Below, piece after piece: positions 1 to 5,614 of a stretch of DNA of 5,845 nucleotides; position 1 is the first letter of the stretch, and each line of letters starts with the position of its first letter. This stretch comes from Sulfurivirga caldicuralii. Its GTDB lineage: Bacteria; Pseudomonadota; Gammaproteobacteria; Thiomicrospirales; Thiomicrospiraceae. The translations under genes and the position numbers were made by a program. Below the pieces are notes generated by a model. The model saw only the letters and a list, made by a program, of their open reading frames with translations. It was not told the DNA's origin and made no database searches. The stretch is taken from positions 1-5,845 of the forward strand of contig DQVN01000006.1 of the NCBI GenBank assembly GCA_015661715.1, given 5' to 3'.

Positions 1-1161
1 CACATCTTTGATTTCGGCACGGTCAAAAAAGCTCTGGCCGCCGGAGAGGACATAGGGGATATTCTGCTCGCGCAGGGCGCGTTCGATCAGGCGAGCCTGG
101 TGGTTGCTGCGGTAGAGGATGGCATAGTCCTGCCAACGGGTGTTGTGTTTGAATTTGTGCACCTGCATTTCGGCGACAACCCGGTCGGCCTCTGTCTGCT
201 CGTCGGAACAGGCGATCACACGGATGGGATCGCCTAAGCCCATGTCCGACCACAGTCGTTTTTCAAACACATGGGGGTTGCGGGCGATCAGGGTATTGGC
301 CGCCTGAAGAATGCGGTTGGTGGAGCGATAGTTCTGTTCCAGTTTGATAACGCGCAGATGGGGAAAGTCCTGTTGCAGGTGCGCCATATTTTCCGGTTCG
401 GCGCCGCGCCAGGCATAGATGGATTGGTCATCATCCCCCACCACGGTGAACCGGCCTTCCGGCCCCACCAGCAGTTTCACCAGCGCATACTGTACGGCAT
501 TGGTGTCCTGATATTCGTCCACCAGCAGATAGCGCACGCGGTTCTGCCAGCGCAGGCGGATTTCAGTGTCCGCTTGTAGGCACTGCACCGGCAGGACGAT
601 AAGGTCATCAAAATCCACGGCGTTATAGGCGCGCAATTGCTTCTGGTAGCGCACATACAGTTGGGCGGCGAACTGTTCGGTTTCGCTCTGTGCCCGGGAG
701 AGGGCCTGATCAGGGGTGATCAGGCGGTTTTTCCAGCTAGAGAGCTGTTGTTGCAGGCTGGTGAGCAGCTCGGCATCTATGTCGTGCTTTTTCAGCAGCT
801 CTTTGATCAACTGTTGGGTGTCGGCGGTATCCATAATGGTGAAGTTGGGTTTCAGCCCCACAGTCTGGCCTTCGCGGCGGAGAAAGTTGAGGCCGAAAGT
901 ATGGAAGGTGGACACATTCAGCCCCCGGGGCGGTTTGTCCGCCATCAGTGTACCGACGCGGGCCTTCATCTCCTTGGCTGCTTTATTGGTAAAGGTGACG
1001 GCGAAGATATTACGTGGGTTGAGGCCCTTGTTTTGAATCAGATGGGCGATTTTTGCTGTGATAACACGGGTCTTGCCGGAGCCTGCGCCGGCCAGCACCA
1101 GCAAGGGACGGTCTGTTTCTTCGACGGCGGCGCGTTGTTGGGGGTTCAGAGTATCGAGCAT
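1..1161 (-). CDS. rep: ATP-dependent DNA helicase Rep (N-terminal 387 residues, partial)
   Basis: UvrD/Rep superfamily 1A 3'-5' DNA helicase; in enterics Rep removes proteins ahead of the replication fork and aids restart. The gene starts at ATG 1161 and runs off the left edge, so 387 residues are visible of roughly 670 usual for the family. In order: Q motif LNPQQRAAV (5-13), Walker A GAGSGKT (25-31), motif Ia TFTNKAAKEM (56-65), STFHTFG (84-90), Walker B VDEYQDT (214-220), motif III GDDDQSIYAWRGA (242-254) and motif IV QNYRS (276-280). Motifs V and VI lie outside the window. The run from VIKLEQNYRS to NPHVFEKRL and the ending GGQSFFDRAEIKDV match E. coli Rep as I recall it better than UvrD or PcrA. 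The frame is open throughout, with no frameshift. No clear Shine-Dalgarno precedes ATG 1161; an in-frame GTG at 1167 is the alternative. It is divergent from the methyltransferase gene, with a 34-base gap. Confidence 0.95.
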   Translation of the reverse strand, partial: MLDTLNPQQRAAVEETDRPLLVLAGAGSGKTRVITAKIAHLIQNKGLNPRNIFAVTFTNKAAKEMKARVGTLMADKPPRGLNVSTFHTFGLNFLRREGQTVGLKPNFTIMDTADTQQLIKELLKKHDIDAELLTSLQQQLSSWKNRLITPDQALSRAQSETEQFAAQLYVRYQKQLRAYNAVDFDDLIVLPVQCLQADTEIRLRWQNRVRYLLVDEYQDTNAVQYALVKLLVGPEGRFTVVGDDDQSIYAWRGAEPENMAHLQQDFPHLRVIKLEQNYRSTNRILQAANTLIARNPHVFEKRLWSDMGLGDPIRVIACSDEQTEADRVVAEMQVHKFKHNTRWQDYAILYRSNHQARLIERALREQNIPYVLSGGQSFFDRAEIKDV

Positions 1162-1166
1162 GGGCA

Positions 1167-1176
1167 CATTATAATG
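1167..1176. promoter_or_regulatory. Palindromic -10-like element between divergent genes
   Basis: The sequence CATTATAATG is a perfect 10-base palindrome that holds a consensus TATAAT on both strands (plus strand 1170-1175, minus strand 1173-1168). On the plus strand it sits 25 bases before the methyltransferase start, which would give a short leader carrying that gene's Shine-Dalgarno. Only a weak -35 is visible (TTCAGA at 1145-1150, long 19-base spacer). On the minus strand it is only 6 bases from the rep ATG, so a transcript from it would be almost leaderless and no good -35 is present. A plus-strand promoter is the likelier role; this is inference from consensus matching. Confidence 0.4.
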
Positions 1177-1184
1177 ATCTGTTT

Positions 1185-1192
1185 GGGAGGAG
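1185..1192 (+). promoter_or_regulatory. Shine-Dalgarno of the methyltransferase gene
   Basis: The purine run GGGAGGAG lies just before two consecutive ATG codons at 1196 and 1199. The GGAGG core (1186-1190) is 5 bases from the first ATG and 8 from the second. The spacing favours the second ATG, though either is possible and they differ by one Met. Confidence 0.65.
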
Positions 1193-1195
1193 AGG

Positions 1196-1789
1196 ATGAT
1201 GGATGCACAGACCATTGCTCAGTTGAAGCAGGATATAGTGTTTGATGCGCAATTGGCCGGGCGCAATTTGACCTTTCATTCCACCTGGGGGCTGTTCAGC
1301 CCGCGACAGATCGACAGTGGCACGGCATTGTTGTTGAAGTATTTGCAAGTGCGTTCGGATGAGGTGGCGCTGGACATTGGCTGCGGCTATGGGCCGCTGG
1401 GTCTGGCCATCGCTGCTCAGGCACCGGCAGGGCAGGTGCATATGGTGGACAAGGACTTTGTGGCGGTGGATTATGCCAATAAAAATGCGCGGCTCAATGG
1501 GTTGGGGCATGCGCAGGCCTATCTGTCCAATGGGCTGTCCCAGGTGCCTAAGGATGTGCGCTTTACCACCGTGGTGTCCAATATTCCTGCCAAAGTGGGC
1601 AAAGAGTTGCTATCTATACTGCTGTGGGACAGTTATCAGGCTTTGGCGCCGGGGGGGCAGATGGTGGTGGTCACCATCAATGGCCTGCGCCAGTTTATGA
1701 AGCGGCATATGCAGGATGTCTTCGGCCATTACGAGAAGGTCAAGCAGGGGCGGGACTATACCGTTTCCCGGGCAGTCAAGGAAGCGTGA
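1196..1789 (+). CDS. Stand-alone class I SAM-dependent methyltransferase (RsmC-like MTS domain)
   Basis: Predicted S-adenosylmethionine-dependent methyltransferase of 197 residues (196 if ATG 1199 is used), cytoplasmic. It holds only the catalytic MTS domain (Pfam MTS, PF05175) that forms the C-terminal half of RsmC and RlmG, so the pseudo-catalytic N-terminal half of those enzymes is absent. Visible: the entry segment FHSTWGLFSPRQIDSGT (27-43) typical of the family, SAM-binding motif I DIGCGYGPLG (60-69), an acidic strand-2 end at D85 in MVDKD, and motif IV as SNIPAKVGKE (128-137). Relatives that methylate N2 of guanine usually show NPPF/NPPY/NPPI at motif IV; here the second residue is Ile and the fourth Ala. 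The fold and SAM use are clear, but the substrate is uncertain: rRNA guanine is the family precedent. The next gene follows 81 bases downstream. Confidence 0.85.
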   Translation: MMDAQTIAQLKQDIVFDAQLAGRNLTFHSTWGLFSPRQIDSGTALLLKYLQVRSDEVALDIGCGYGPLGLAIAAQAPAGQVHMVDKDFVAVDYANKNARLNGLGHAQAYLSNGLSQVPKDVRFTTVVSNIPAKVGKELLSILLWDSYQALAPGGQMVVVTINGLRQFMKRHMQDVFGHYEKVKQGRDYTVSRAVKEA

Positions 1790-1815
1790 GATGCAGGAGA
1801 AATTGTGCTTGGAAA

Positions 1816-1831
1816 TGGCATGAATGATGCT
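1816..1831 (+). promoter_or_regulatory. Predicted sigma-54 (-24/-12) promoter of the chemoreceptor gene
   Basis: The sequence TGGCATGAATGATGCT matches the sigma-54 consensus TGGCACG-N4-TTGCW at 10 of 12 fixed positions. The invariant GG (1817-1818) and GC (1829-1830) are separated by exactly the 10 bases required. Transcription would begin near 1841-1843, giving a leader of about 30 bases that includes the Shine-Dalgarno near 1860-1865. Sigma-54 control of flagellar and chemotaxis genes is well known in Vibrio and Pseudomonas. No activator site was identified, and no good sigma-70 promoter is visible in this gap. Confidence 0.5.
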
Positions 1832-1870
1832 TGTTAAGCTTTGACTGGGTAGGTGGAGATAAGGAAATAG

Positions 1871-3010
1871 ATGATGTTTGGCTGTAAAAAAGAAAAGGAA
1901 AAGATTGCCGCGTTGGCACATCAGATTGAGCAGTTGCAGGCAGAAAAGCGGGCGCTGGAAGAAAAGCTGCGGCGGGATGGGCAGGCAGCGCAGGAAGGGC
2001 AAGCAGGGCAAGGGATGCAGCCTTTACTGTCGGACTACTGTCAAAAAATGAGTCAGGCCTATGAGCGTTTTTATCAAGGATGCAAGGCCTATCAGGGCGG
2101 GTTGAGTCAGTTGGGAGAACGCCTGGCCATGGGGCGGAAAGGTCTGTTTGAAGGAAAAGAGGTGGTGGCCAAAACCCAGCGTCAAATTCATGACGTCGCC
2201 GATAAAATCGCGCGTTTAACTGATGAGGCCAGTGAAACCGCTACGGCTGTAGATGGTCTGGAGAAACGTGCACAGGAGATTGGCGGTATTGTGAGCATGA
2301 TTGAGGACATTTCAGAGCAGACCAATCTTTTGGCGCTGAATGCGGCCATTGAAGCGGCCCGAGCTGGTGATGCGGGACGCGGTTTTGCTGTGGTGGCGGA
2401 TGAGGTGCGCGCCCTGTCCCAAAGAACAGCCACCGCGACGGCGGATATCTCCCGTTTGATCAATCTGGTGCAGCAGGAAGTGGGACAGGCCCGTAAGCGT
2501 ATGGCACAGGTGGCTGATGACAGCCGATCGCTTAATGAGCTGAGCCAGGAAGCCGGTGCCAATATGGGTAAGGTGGCTGAGGTAGAGAATCGCTTGGAGC
2601 AGGTGGTCAGCACAGGGGCATTGCGCAGTTTTGTTATGAATGCCAAGATGGATCATGTGGTCTATAAGATGGAAATTTATCGGGCGCTAATGGGATTGCG
2701 GGAAGATCTGAGACCGGAAGATATTGATAATCCCAAAGCCTGTCGTCTTGGGCGTTGGTATTATGCCGGTGAGGGACGCGACTGTTATAGCAAATTGCCC
2801 GGGTATGGGGACATTGAACCGCTGCATAATGAGTTGCATGTCTTGGGGCGTAAGGTGTTGGAATATCATCTGGCAGGCGATCAGGACAAAGCGATTGATA
2901 TGCTGGTTCGTTTGGAAGAGGTCAGTCTTAAGCTACAGGATGCGTTGGAAAATTTAGCGGTGAATGGTGAAAGGGCGCCGGATATTTTATGTGTCAGCCA
3001 GCCAGCGTGA
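1871..3010 (+). CDS. Soluble chemoreceptor with C-terminal CZB zinc-binding domain
   Basis: Cytoplasmic methyl-accepting chemotaxis protein of 379 residues, expected to signal through CheW/CheA. There is no membrane segment and no periplasmic sensor. Order: charged Met-Met-Phe-Gly start, a Glu/Lys/Gln-rich coiled coil (about 8-34), a Gln/Gly-rich linker (38-50), the MCP signalling region (about 90-245) with hairpin tip [20 protein letters not shown] (145-164), then a CZB domain (about 251-364). The CZB zinc ligands (3 His, 1 Cys) are visible as H262, C291 in CRLGRW, and H319 and H323 in LHNELH; their spacing (29, 28, 4) is close to that in E. coli DgcZ as I recall it. CZB receptors such as Helicobacter TlpD sense zinc or oxidants such as hypochlorous acid. 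No CheR-binding pentapeptide ends the protein. TAAGGA (1860-1865) precedes ATGs at 1871 and 1874; the second fits the spacing better. Confidence 0.93.
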   Translation: MMFGCKKEKEKIAALAHQIEQLQAEKRALEEKLRRDGQAAQEGQAGQGMQPLLSDYCQKMSQAYERFYQGCKAYQGGLSQLGERLAMGRKGLFEGKEVVAKTQRQIHDVADKIARLTDEASETATAVDGLEKRAQEIGGIVSMIEDISEQTNLLALNAAIEAARAGDAGRGFAVVADEVRALSQRTATATADISRLINLVQQEVGQARKRMAQVADDSRSLNELSQEAGANMGKVAEVENRLEQVVSTGALRSFVMNAKMDHVVYKMEIYRALMGLREDLRPEDIDNPKACRLGRWYYAGEGRDCYSKLPGYGDIEPLHNELHVLGRKVLEYHLAGDQDKAIDMLVRLEEVSLKLQDALENLAVNGERAPDILCVSQPA

Positions 3011-3037
3011 TCTGTTTGTCTCCGGATTCAGTCAGTG

Positions 3038-3059
3038 CGCCCGCGGTATGCGGGCGTTT
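3038..3059 (+). terminator. GC-rich hairpin with short T run after the chemoreceptor gene
   Basis: CGCCCGC (3038-3044) pairs perfectly with GCGGGCG (3050-3056) around a 5-base loop GGTAT, followed by TTT. It starts 27 bases after the chemoreceptor stop codon. The stem is strong, but the T run is only three bases before GCG, so termination may be weak or partial. It also overlaps the -35 region expected for the next gene's possible promoter. Confidence 0.45.
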
Positions 3060-3062
3060 GCG

Positions 3063-3068
3063 TATAAT
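3063..3068 (+). promoter_or_regulatory. Possible -10 box (TATAAT) of the Tim44-like gene
   Basis: An exact TATAAT lies 36 bases before the chosen start at 3105 and just after the hairpin at 3038-3059. No recognisable -35 exists at 16-18 bases upstream, because that stretch is hairpin stem. If it is a promoter, it probably needs an activator; it may also be chance. Confidence 0.35.
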
Positions 3069-3090
3069 GCCGAGGAAGAGTTTGAAATAC

Positions 3091-3096
3091 AAGGAG
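3091..3096 (+). promoter_or_regulatory. Shine-Dalgarno that fixes the Tim44-like start
   Basis: AAGGAG is 8 bases before ATG 3105, optimal spacing. It selects the start that begins with a signal peptide over the longer frame from 2964, which would overlap the chemoreceptor gene. Confidence 0.75.
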
Positions 3097-3104
3097 TCGA
3101 GTTT

Positions 3105-3953
3105 ATGTTTGGAATGCGTTGGGCAATTGTCTTTATAGCCGTTGGGATGCTGGTTTTCTCCGGCGCTCAGGCGGCCAAATTCGGCGGCGGCAAGAGCTTT
3201 GGCTACAAAAAACCGATTCAATACCGGGCATTGGATCAGAAAAAGCCGGTACAGCAATCGGGCAAACAAGCGCAAACCGGTGCAGCTGCAAGCGGGGCGG
3301 CCGCAGGTAAGGCGGGGCTGCTGGGGGGGTTATTAGCCGGTGGTTTATTGGCGGCGCTTTTTTTCGGCGGGGCATTTGAGGGGATGACGGCCGCTGACTG
3401 GTTGGTTTTATTATTGATTGCTGGGGGACTGTTTTGGTTTTTCCGCCGCCGTCAGAGGGCAGCCTTAGCCCCCGCAGCTGCCACGGTACAGAAAGTATCG
3501 CATTCGATGCGCCACACGCCACTGCAGATTGGTAGTGGTGTGGCCGATACAGAGACGGAGGCAGTGGAGAAAGAGGCAAATGCTTTGCCTGCACCGCCAG
3601 CATGGTTTGATGAACACGCTTTAACTGCCTCGCTGGAAGAGAACTTTAAGGCGGTGCAACAGGCCTGGGATGCGGGGGATGTGGAGACTTTGCAAAGCTA
3701 TTGTACTGAGGCGTGTTTTGAGCAGATTCGCGATGCCATTCGCCCGGGTGAGCATCAGACGGAAATTGAGCAGGTGACGGCCCAAATCATCGATTGGGAT
3801 TATGATGCGGATCAGTTTGTGGTCAGTGTGCGTTTCAGTGGTTTTGTACGGGAGAATGGTGCGTCGAGTCGGGGCTTTACGGAAGTGTGGCATCTGGTAA
3901 GGCCGGTAGATGGTCAGGATCGCTGGCGTATTGCCGGTGTGCAACAGGTATAG
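3105..3953 (+). CDS. Tim44-like domain protein, membrane-anchored
   Basis: Protein of 282 residues in the bacterial Tim44-like family (PF04280), often misnamed a translocase subunit; its bacterial role is not established. Order: a hydrophobic N-terminal segment ending AQA-A, likely signal peptidase cleavage near residues 23-24; the motif KFGGGKSFGYKK (25-36), like the Gly-rich post-signal motif of bacterial relatives; a Gln/Ala/Gly-rich stretch (48-69); two hydrophobic segments (about 70-91 and 97-113) ending in RRRQR (114-118); a variable linker; then the Tim44-like domain (about 168-282), an alpha/beta fold of the NTF2-like type ending in a WHLVRP...WRIAGVQQV strand pair. The C-terminal domain is probably attached to the inner membrane; the positive RRRQR suggests it faces the cytoplasm, which is inference. 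The open frame extends upstream to 2964, but the start at 3105 has the Shine-Dalgarno and signal peptide. The lipoprotein gene follows after 11 bases. Confidence 0.85.
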   Translation: MFGMRWAIVFIAVGMLVFSGAQAAKFGGGKSFGYKKPIQYRALDQKKPVQQSGKQAQTGAAASGAAAGKAGLLGGLLAGGLLAALFFGGAFEGMTAADWLVLLLIAGGLFWFFRRRQRAALAPAAATVQKVSHSMRHTPLQIGSGVADTETEAVEKEANALPAPPAWFDEHALTASLEENFKAVQQAWDAGDVETLQSYCTEACFEQIRDAIRPGEHQTEIEQVTAQIIDWDYDADQFVVSVRFSGFVRENGASSRGFTEVWHLVRPVDGQDRWRIAGVQQV

Positions 3954-3957
3954 GAGG
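3952..3957 (+). promoter_or_regulatory. Shine-Dalgarno of the lipoprotein gene, overlapping the previous stop codon
   Basis: AGGAGG includes the last two bases of the TAG stop of the Tim44-like gene and sits 7 bases before ATG 3965. The arrangement points to co-translation from one mRNA and selects ATG 3965 over the longer frame from 3887. Confidence 0.75.
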
Positions 3958-3964
3958 ATGGGTC

Positions 3965-4399
3965 ATGGGGCGTTGGTGGCTATTGACGCTATTGCTGGGC
4001 ATCCTGGCAGGCTGTGGTCAGGAAAAGATTCAGGTTGAAAGCGTTGAGTTTGTTAATCTGGATCGAGGGTCCGGCCTGTTTGACCGCGCCATCCGTATCT
4101 GCTTTGATAAACCGATTGAAAGTCAATACTGGCATCGTGTGGTCTTTGTAGCAAAAGATGGCGTTAAGTTCGAGGGGGAGGGCTGGATCCGCCCGTTGGC
4201 CACCGCCAAGAATCCGAAATGTCAGGACAAGGTGTTGTATATGTATATCAATAAAGACTCGCCCCTGGATAGTCGCACCTTGATTCATGATCATATCAAA
4301 CAGGGTAATATCGCTCAGTTGTTGATTCAGATCTATCCAGATCGGCCTAAAAATAACAAGGCTGTGCCCATGAGCGAAAAGCTGTTTCGTAATCTGTAA
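3965..4399 (+). CDS. Small lipoprotein of unknown function
   Basis: Predicted lipoprotein of 144 residues; I do not recognise the family. The signal peptide is short and clean: MGRWW, then a hydrophobic core, then lipobox LAGC with the lipidated cysteine at C17. The residue after it is Gly, not Asp, which by the enteric sorting rule favours the outer membrane. The mature part (about 128 residues) is mixed-charge and contains alternating hydrophobic stretches that could form beta strands (for example 56-63 and 90-95). Two further cysteines, C46 and C86, could form a disulfide in the periplasm. The C-terminus is basic and Asn-rich. The start at 3965 was chosen for the AGGAGG site and the signal peptide. 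The gene is 11 bases behind the Tim44-like gene and is followed by a terminator, so the two probably form an operon. Function unknown; an envelope partner of the Tim44-like protein is inference. Confidence 0.82.
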   Translation: MGRWWLLTLLLGILAGCGQEKIQVESVEFVNLDRGSGLFDRAIRICFDKPIESQYWHRVVFVAKDGVKFEGEGWIRPLATAKNPKCQDKVLYMYINKDSPLDSRTLIHDHIKQGNIAQLLIQIYPDRPKNNKAVPMSEKLFRNL

Positions 4400-4421
4400 C
4401 CCTGCATGTGGTGAATCCACG

Positions 4422-4446
4422 CCCCGGTCTCATGCCGGGGATTTTT
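4422..4446 (+). terminator. Rho-independent terminator after the lipoprotein gene
   Basis: CCCCGG (4422-4427) pairs with CCGGGG (4435-4440) around a 7-base loop, followed by ATTTTT. It begins 22 bases after the lipoprotein stop codon and ends 15 bases before truD. It closes the Tim44-like/lipoprotein unit and argues that truD does not begin at the in-frame ATG 4408, since that would place the hairpin inside the coding region. Confidence 0.82.
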
Positions 4447-4452
4447 ATATCT

Positions 4453-4458
4453 GGAGAG
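4453..4458 (+). promoter_or_regulatory. Shine-Dalgarno of truD
   Basis: GGAGAG lies 7 bases after the terminator T run. Its GGAG core (4453-4456) is 5 bases before ATG 4462, supporting that start. Because the terminator is so close, any truD promoter must lie upstream of or within it, or truD depends on read-through. Confidence 0.6.
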
Positions 4459-4461
4459 CCT

Positions 4462-5496
4462 ATGGAAACTGTCCAGCCCTGGCCACCTTTGGGTCAGGCA
4501 TTATTTAAGCAGCAGTTGGAAGATTTTCAGGTGGAGGAGGTGCTGCCTTTTTCCCTGTCGGGCACGGGGGAACATCTGTGGCTGTGGGTGGAGAAGCGGG
4601 GGCAGAATACGGCATGGGTAGCGCAACAACTGGCCTGCTGGGTGGGCATTTCATCCCGGCATGTGGGGAGCGCTGGTCTGAAGGATCGTCATGGGGTGAC
4701 CCGCCAGTGGTTCAGCCTGTGGTTGCCGGGTCAGGTGGAGCCTGATCTGTCCACCTTGCAACTGGATGGTGTCAGGGTGCTAAAGGCCTGTCGTCACGGG
4801 CGTAAACTGCAGACGGGGGCTTTGTCAGGCAACCGCTTTGTCATCACCTTGCGTCAAGTTGATGCCACACCGGACGCAGTGTCTCAGCGTCTGTCAGAGA
4901 TTCGTCAGGTGGGGTTTCCCAATTACTATGGCATGCAGCGCTTCGGTCGAGACGCCGCCAATATCGACCGGGCTTGGGCGTGGGTCGAGGCAGGCTGTCC
5001 TCGTATCCGGCCAGCGGTACGCGCTCGGCATTTGTCCGTGTTAAGAAGCCTGGTGTTTAATGCCGTATTGGCTGAACGAGTCATTCAGGACTGCTGGCAA
5101 CGCTATGTTCCGGGCGATGTGCTACAGTTGGCGGGCTCGACGCGCTGTTTCGTGGATGACGGCAGTGAAGCGCTGGCTATGCGGGTGGTGGAGGGAGATG
5201 TGCATCCGACCGGTCCGTTGCCGGGGGAGGGCGGGTTGCAACCCCGGAGCAGGGCCGCGGTGATTGAACGCGCCGTGTTAAAGCGGTTTGCTGACCTTGA
5301 GCCCCTTTGGCACAAGGTGCGCATGCGTCAAATGCGCCGTCCCCTGCGCGTAATACCTCAAGTGTTACACTGGTACTATGTGAAGGAAAAAAGGGAACTG
5401 CAACTATCCTTTTTTCTTCCAGCTGGCAGCTATGCTACTGCATTATTGCGGTCACTGTTTCAACTTAAGACGCTTACGCTGTCTTCGCAAATCTAA
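4462..5496 (+). CDS. truD: tRNA pseudouridine(13) synthase TruD
   Basis: Converts uridine 13 of tRNA-Glu to pseudouridine, in the cytoplasm. At 344 residues it is close to the E. coli enzyme (about 349). Visible family features: EDFQVEEV near the N-terminus (20-27), the catalytic motif AGLKDRHGVTRQW (71-83) with nucleophile D75, corresponding to GQKDKHAVTEQW with Asp80 in E. coli, HGRKLQTGALSGNRF (112-126), NYYGMQRFG (154-162), which contacts the target base in the family, ARSALFN-like LRSLVFN (194-200), and the C-terminal FFLPAGSYATALLR (317-330). The insertion domain characteristic of TruD lies between, roughly 165-300. All key residues are present, so it should be active. Start at 4462 was chosen from family length and the upstream terminator. 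In enterics truD sits between ispF and surE; none of those genes is here. Confidence 0.96.
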   Translation: METVQPWPPLGQALFKQQLEDFQVEEVLPFSLSGTGEHLWLWVEKRGQNTAWVAQQLACWVGISSRHVGSAGLKDRHGVTRQWFSLWLPGQVEPDLSTLQLDGVRVLKACRHGRKLQTGALSGNRFVITLRQVDATPDAVSQRLSEIRQVGFPNYYGMQRFGRDAANIDRAWAWVEAGCPRIRPAVRARHLSVLRSLVFNAVLAERVIQDCWQRYVPGDVLQLAGSTRCFVDDGSEALAMRVVEGDVHPTGPLPGEGGLQPRSRAAVIERAVLKRFADLEPLWHKVRMRQMRRPLRVIPQVLHWYYVKEKRELQLSFFLPAGSYATALLRSLFQLKTLTLSSQI

Positions 5497-5614
5497 AAAA
5501 CCTCTATCCATCACTGGGTGTAGGATGATTTGGTCTGCCTTACCTTATTAAACAGGGATGAGGGCGGAATAGAATAACTGGAAATTATTCGTTCATCACC
5601 AACCTGCCAAAAGA
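5497..5614. other. Convergent intergenic region, relatively AT-rich
   Basis: These 118 bases separate truD from the convergent Rpn-family gene. No coding frame, RNA gene or convincing bidirectional terminator is visible. The only structure noted is a small inverted repeat, GAATAA (5572-5577) and TTATTC (5585-5590), around a 7-base loop. It lacks a T run and has an AT-rich stem, so it is at best a weak hairpin near the 3' end of the Rpn gene. Confidence 0.5.

Noticed and set aside
271..1245. Plus-strand open frames at 271-579, 637-1245 and 716-1036
   Set aside because: They are antisense to the continuous rep reading frame, whose helicase motifs are intact, and their translations show no family features.
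1818..1830. Inverted repeat GCAT/ATGC as a terminator of the methyltransferase gene
   Set aside because: The stem is only four base pairs with no T run, and it coincides with the sigma-54 match.
1841..1869. Sigma-70 promoter with TTGACT at 1841-1846
   Set aside because: The -10 position at 17 bases (GAAATA) matches poorly and overlaps the Shine-Dalgarno; the sigma-54 match upstream is much better.
2964..3104. Longer N-terminus for the Tim44-like protein
   Set aside because: It would overlap the chemoreceptor's coding end and add 47 residues ahead of a signal peptide. AAGGAG before 3105 supports the internal start.
1610..3603. Minus-strand frames at 1610-2011, 2188-2646, 2312-2656, 2994-3275 and 3133-3603
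   Set aside because: They are shadows of well-supported plus-strand genes and lack ribosome sites and recognisable domains.
3887..3964. Longer N-terminus for the lipoprotein
   Set aside because: It overlaps the Tim44-like gene and would bury the lipobox 43 residues in. ATG 3965 has an ideal Shine-Dalgarno and a normal signal peptide length.
3958..3967. ATG at 3958 as a start for the gene after the Tim44-like gene
   Set aside because: It is in a different frame from the lipoprotein and directly abuts the AGGAGG site with no spacer.
4408..4461. Longer N-terminus for TruD
   Set aside because: The extra 18 codons are the terminator hairpin itself and extend the protein past the family's usual start.
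5572..5590. GAATAA/TTATTC inverted repeat as a terminator
   Set aside because: AT-rich six-base stem with no T tract in either direction; too weak to call.
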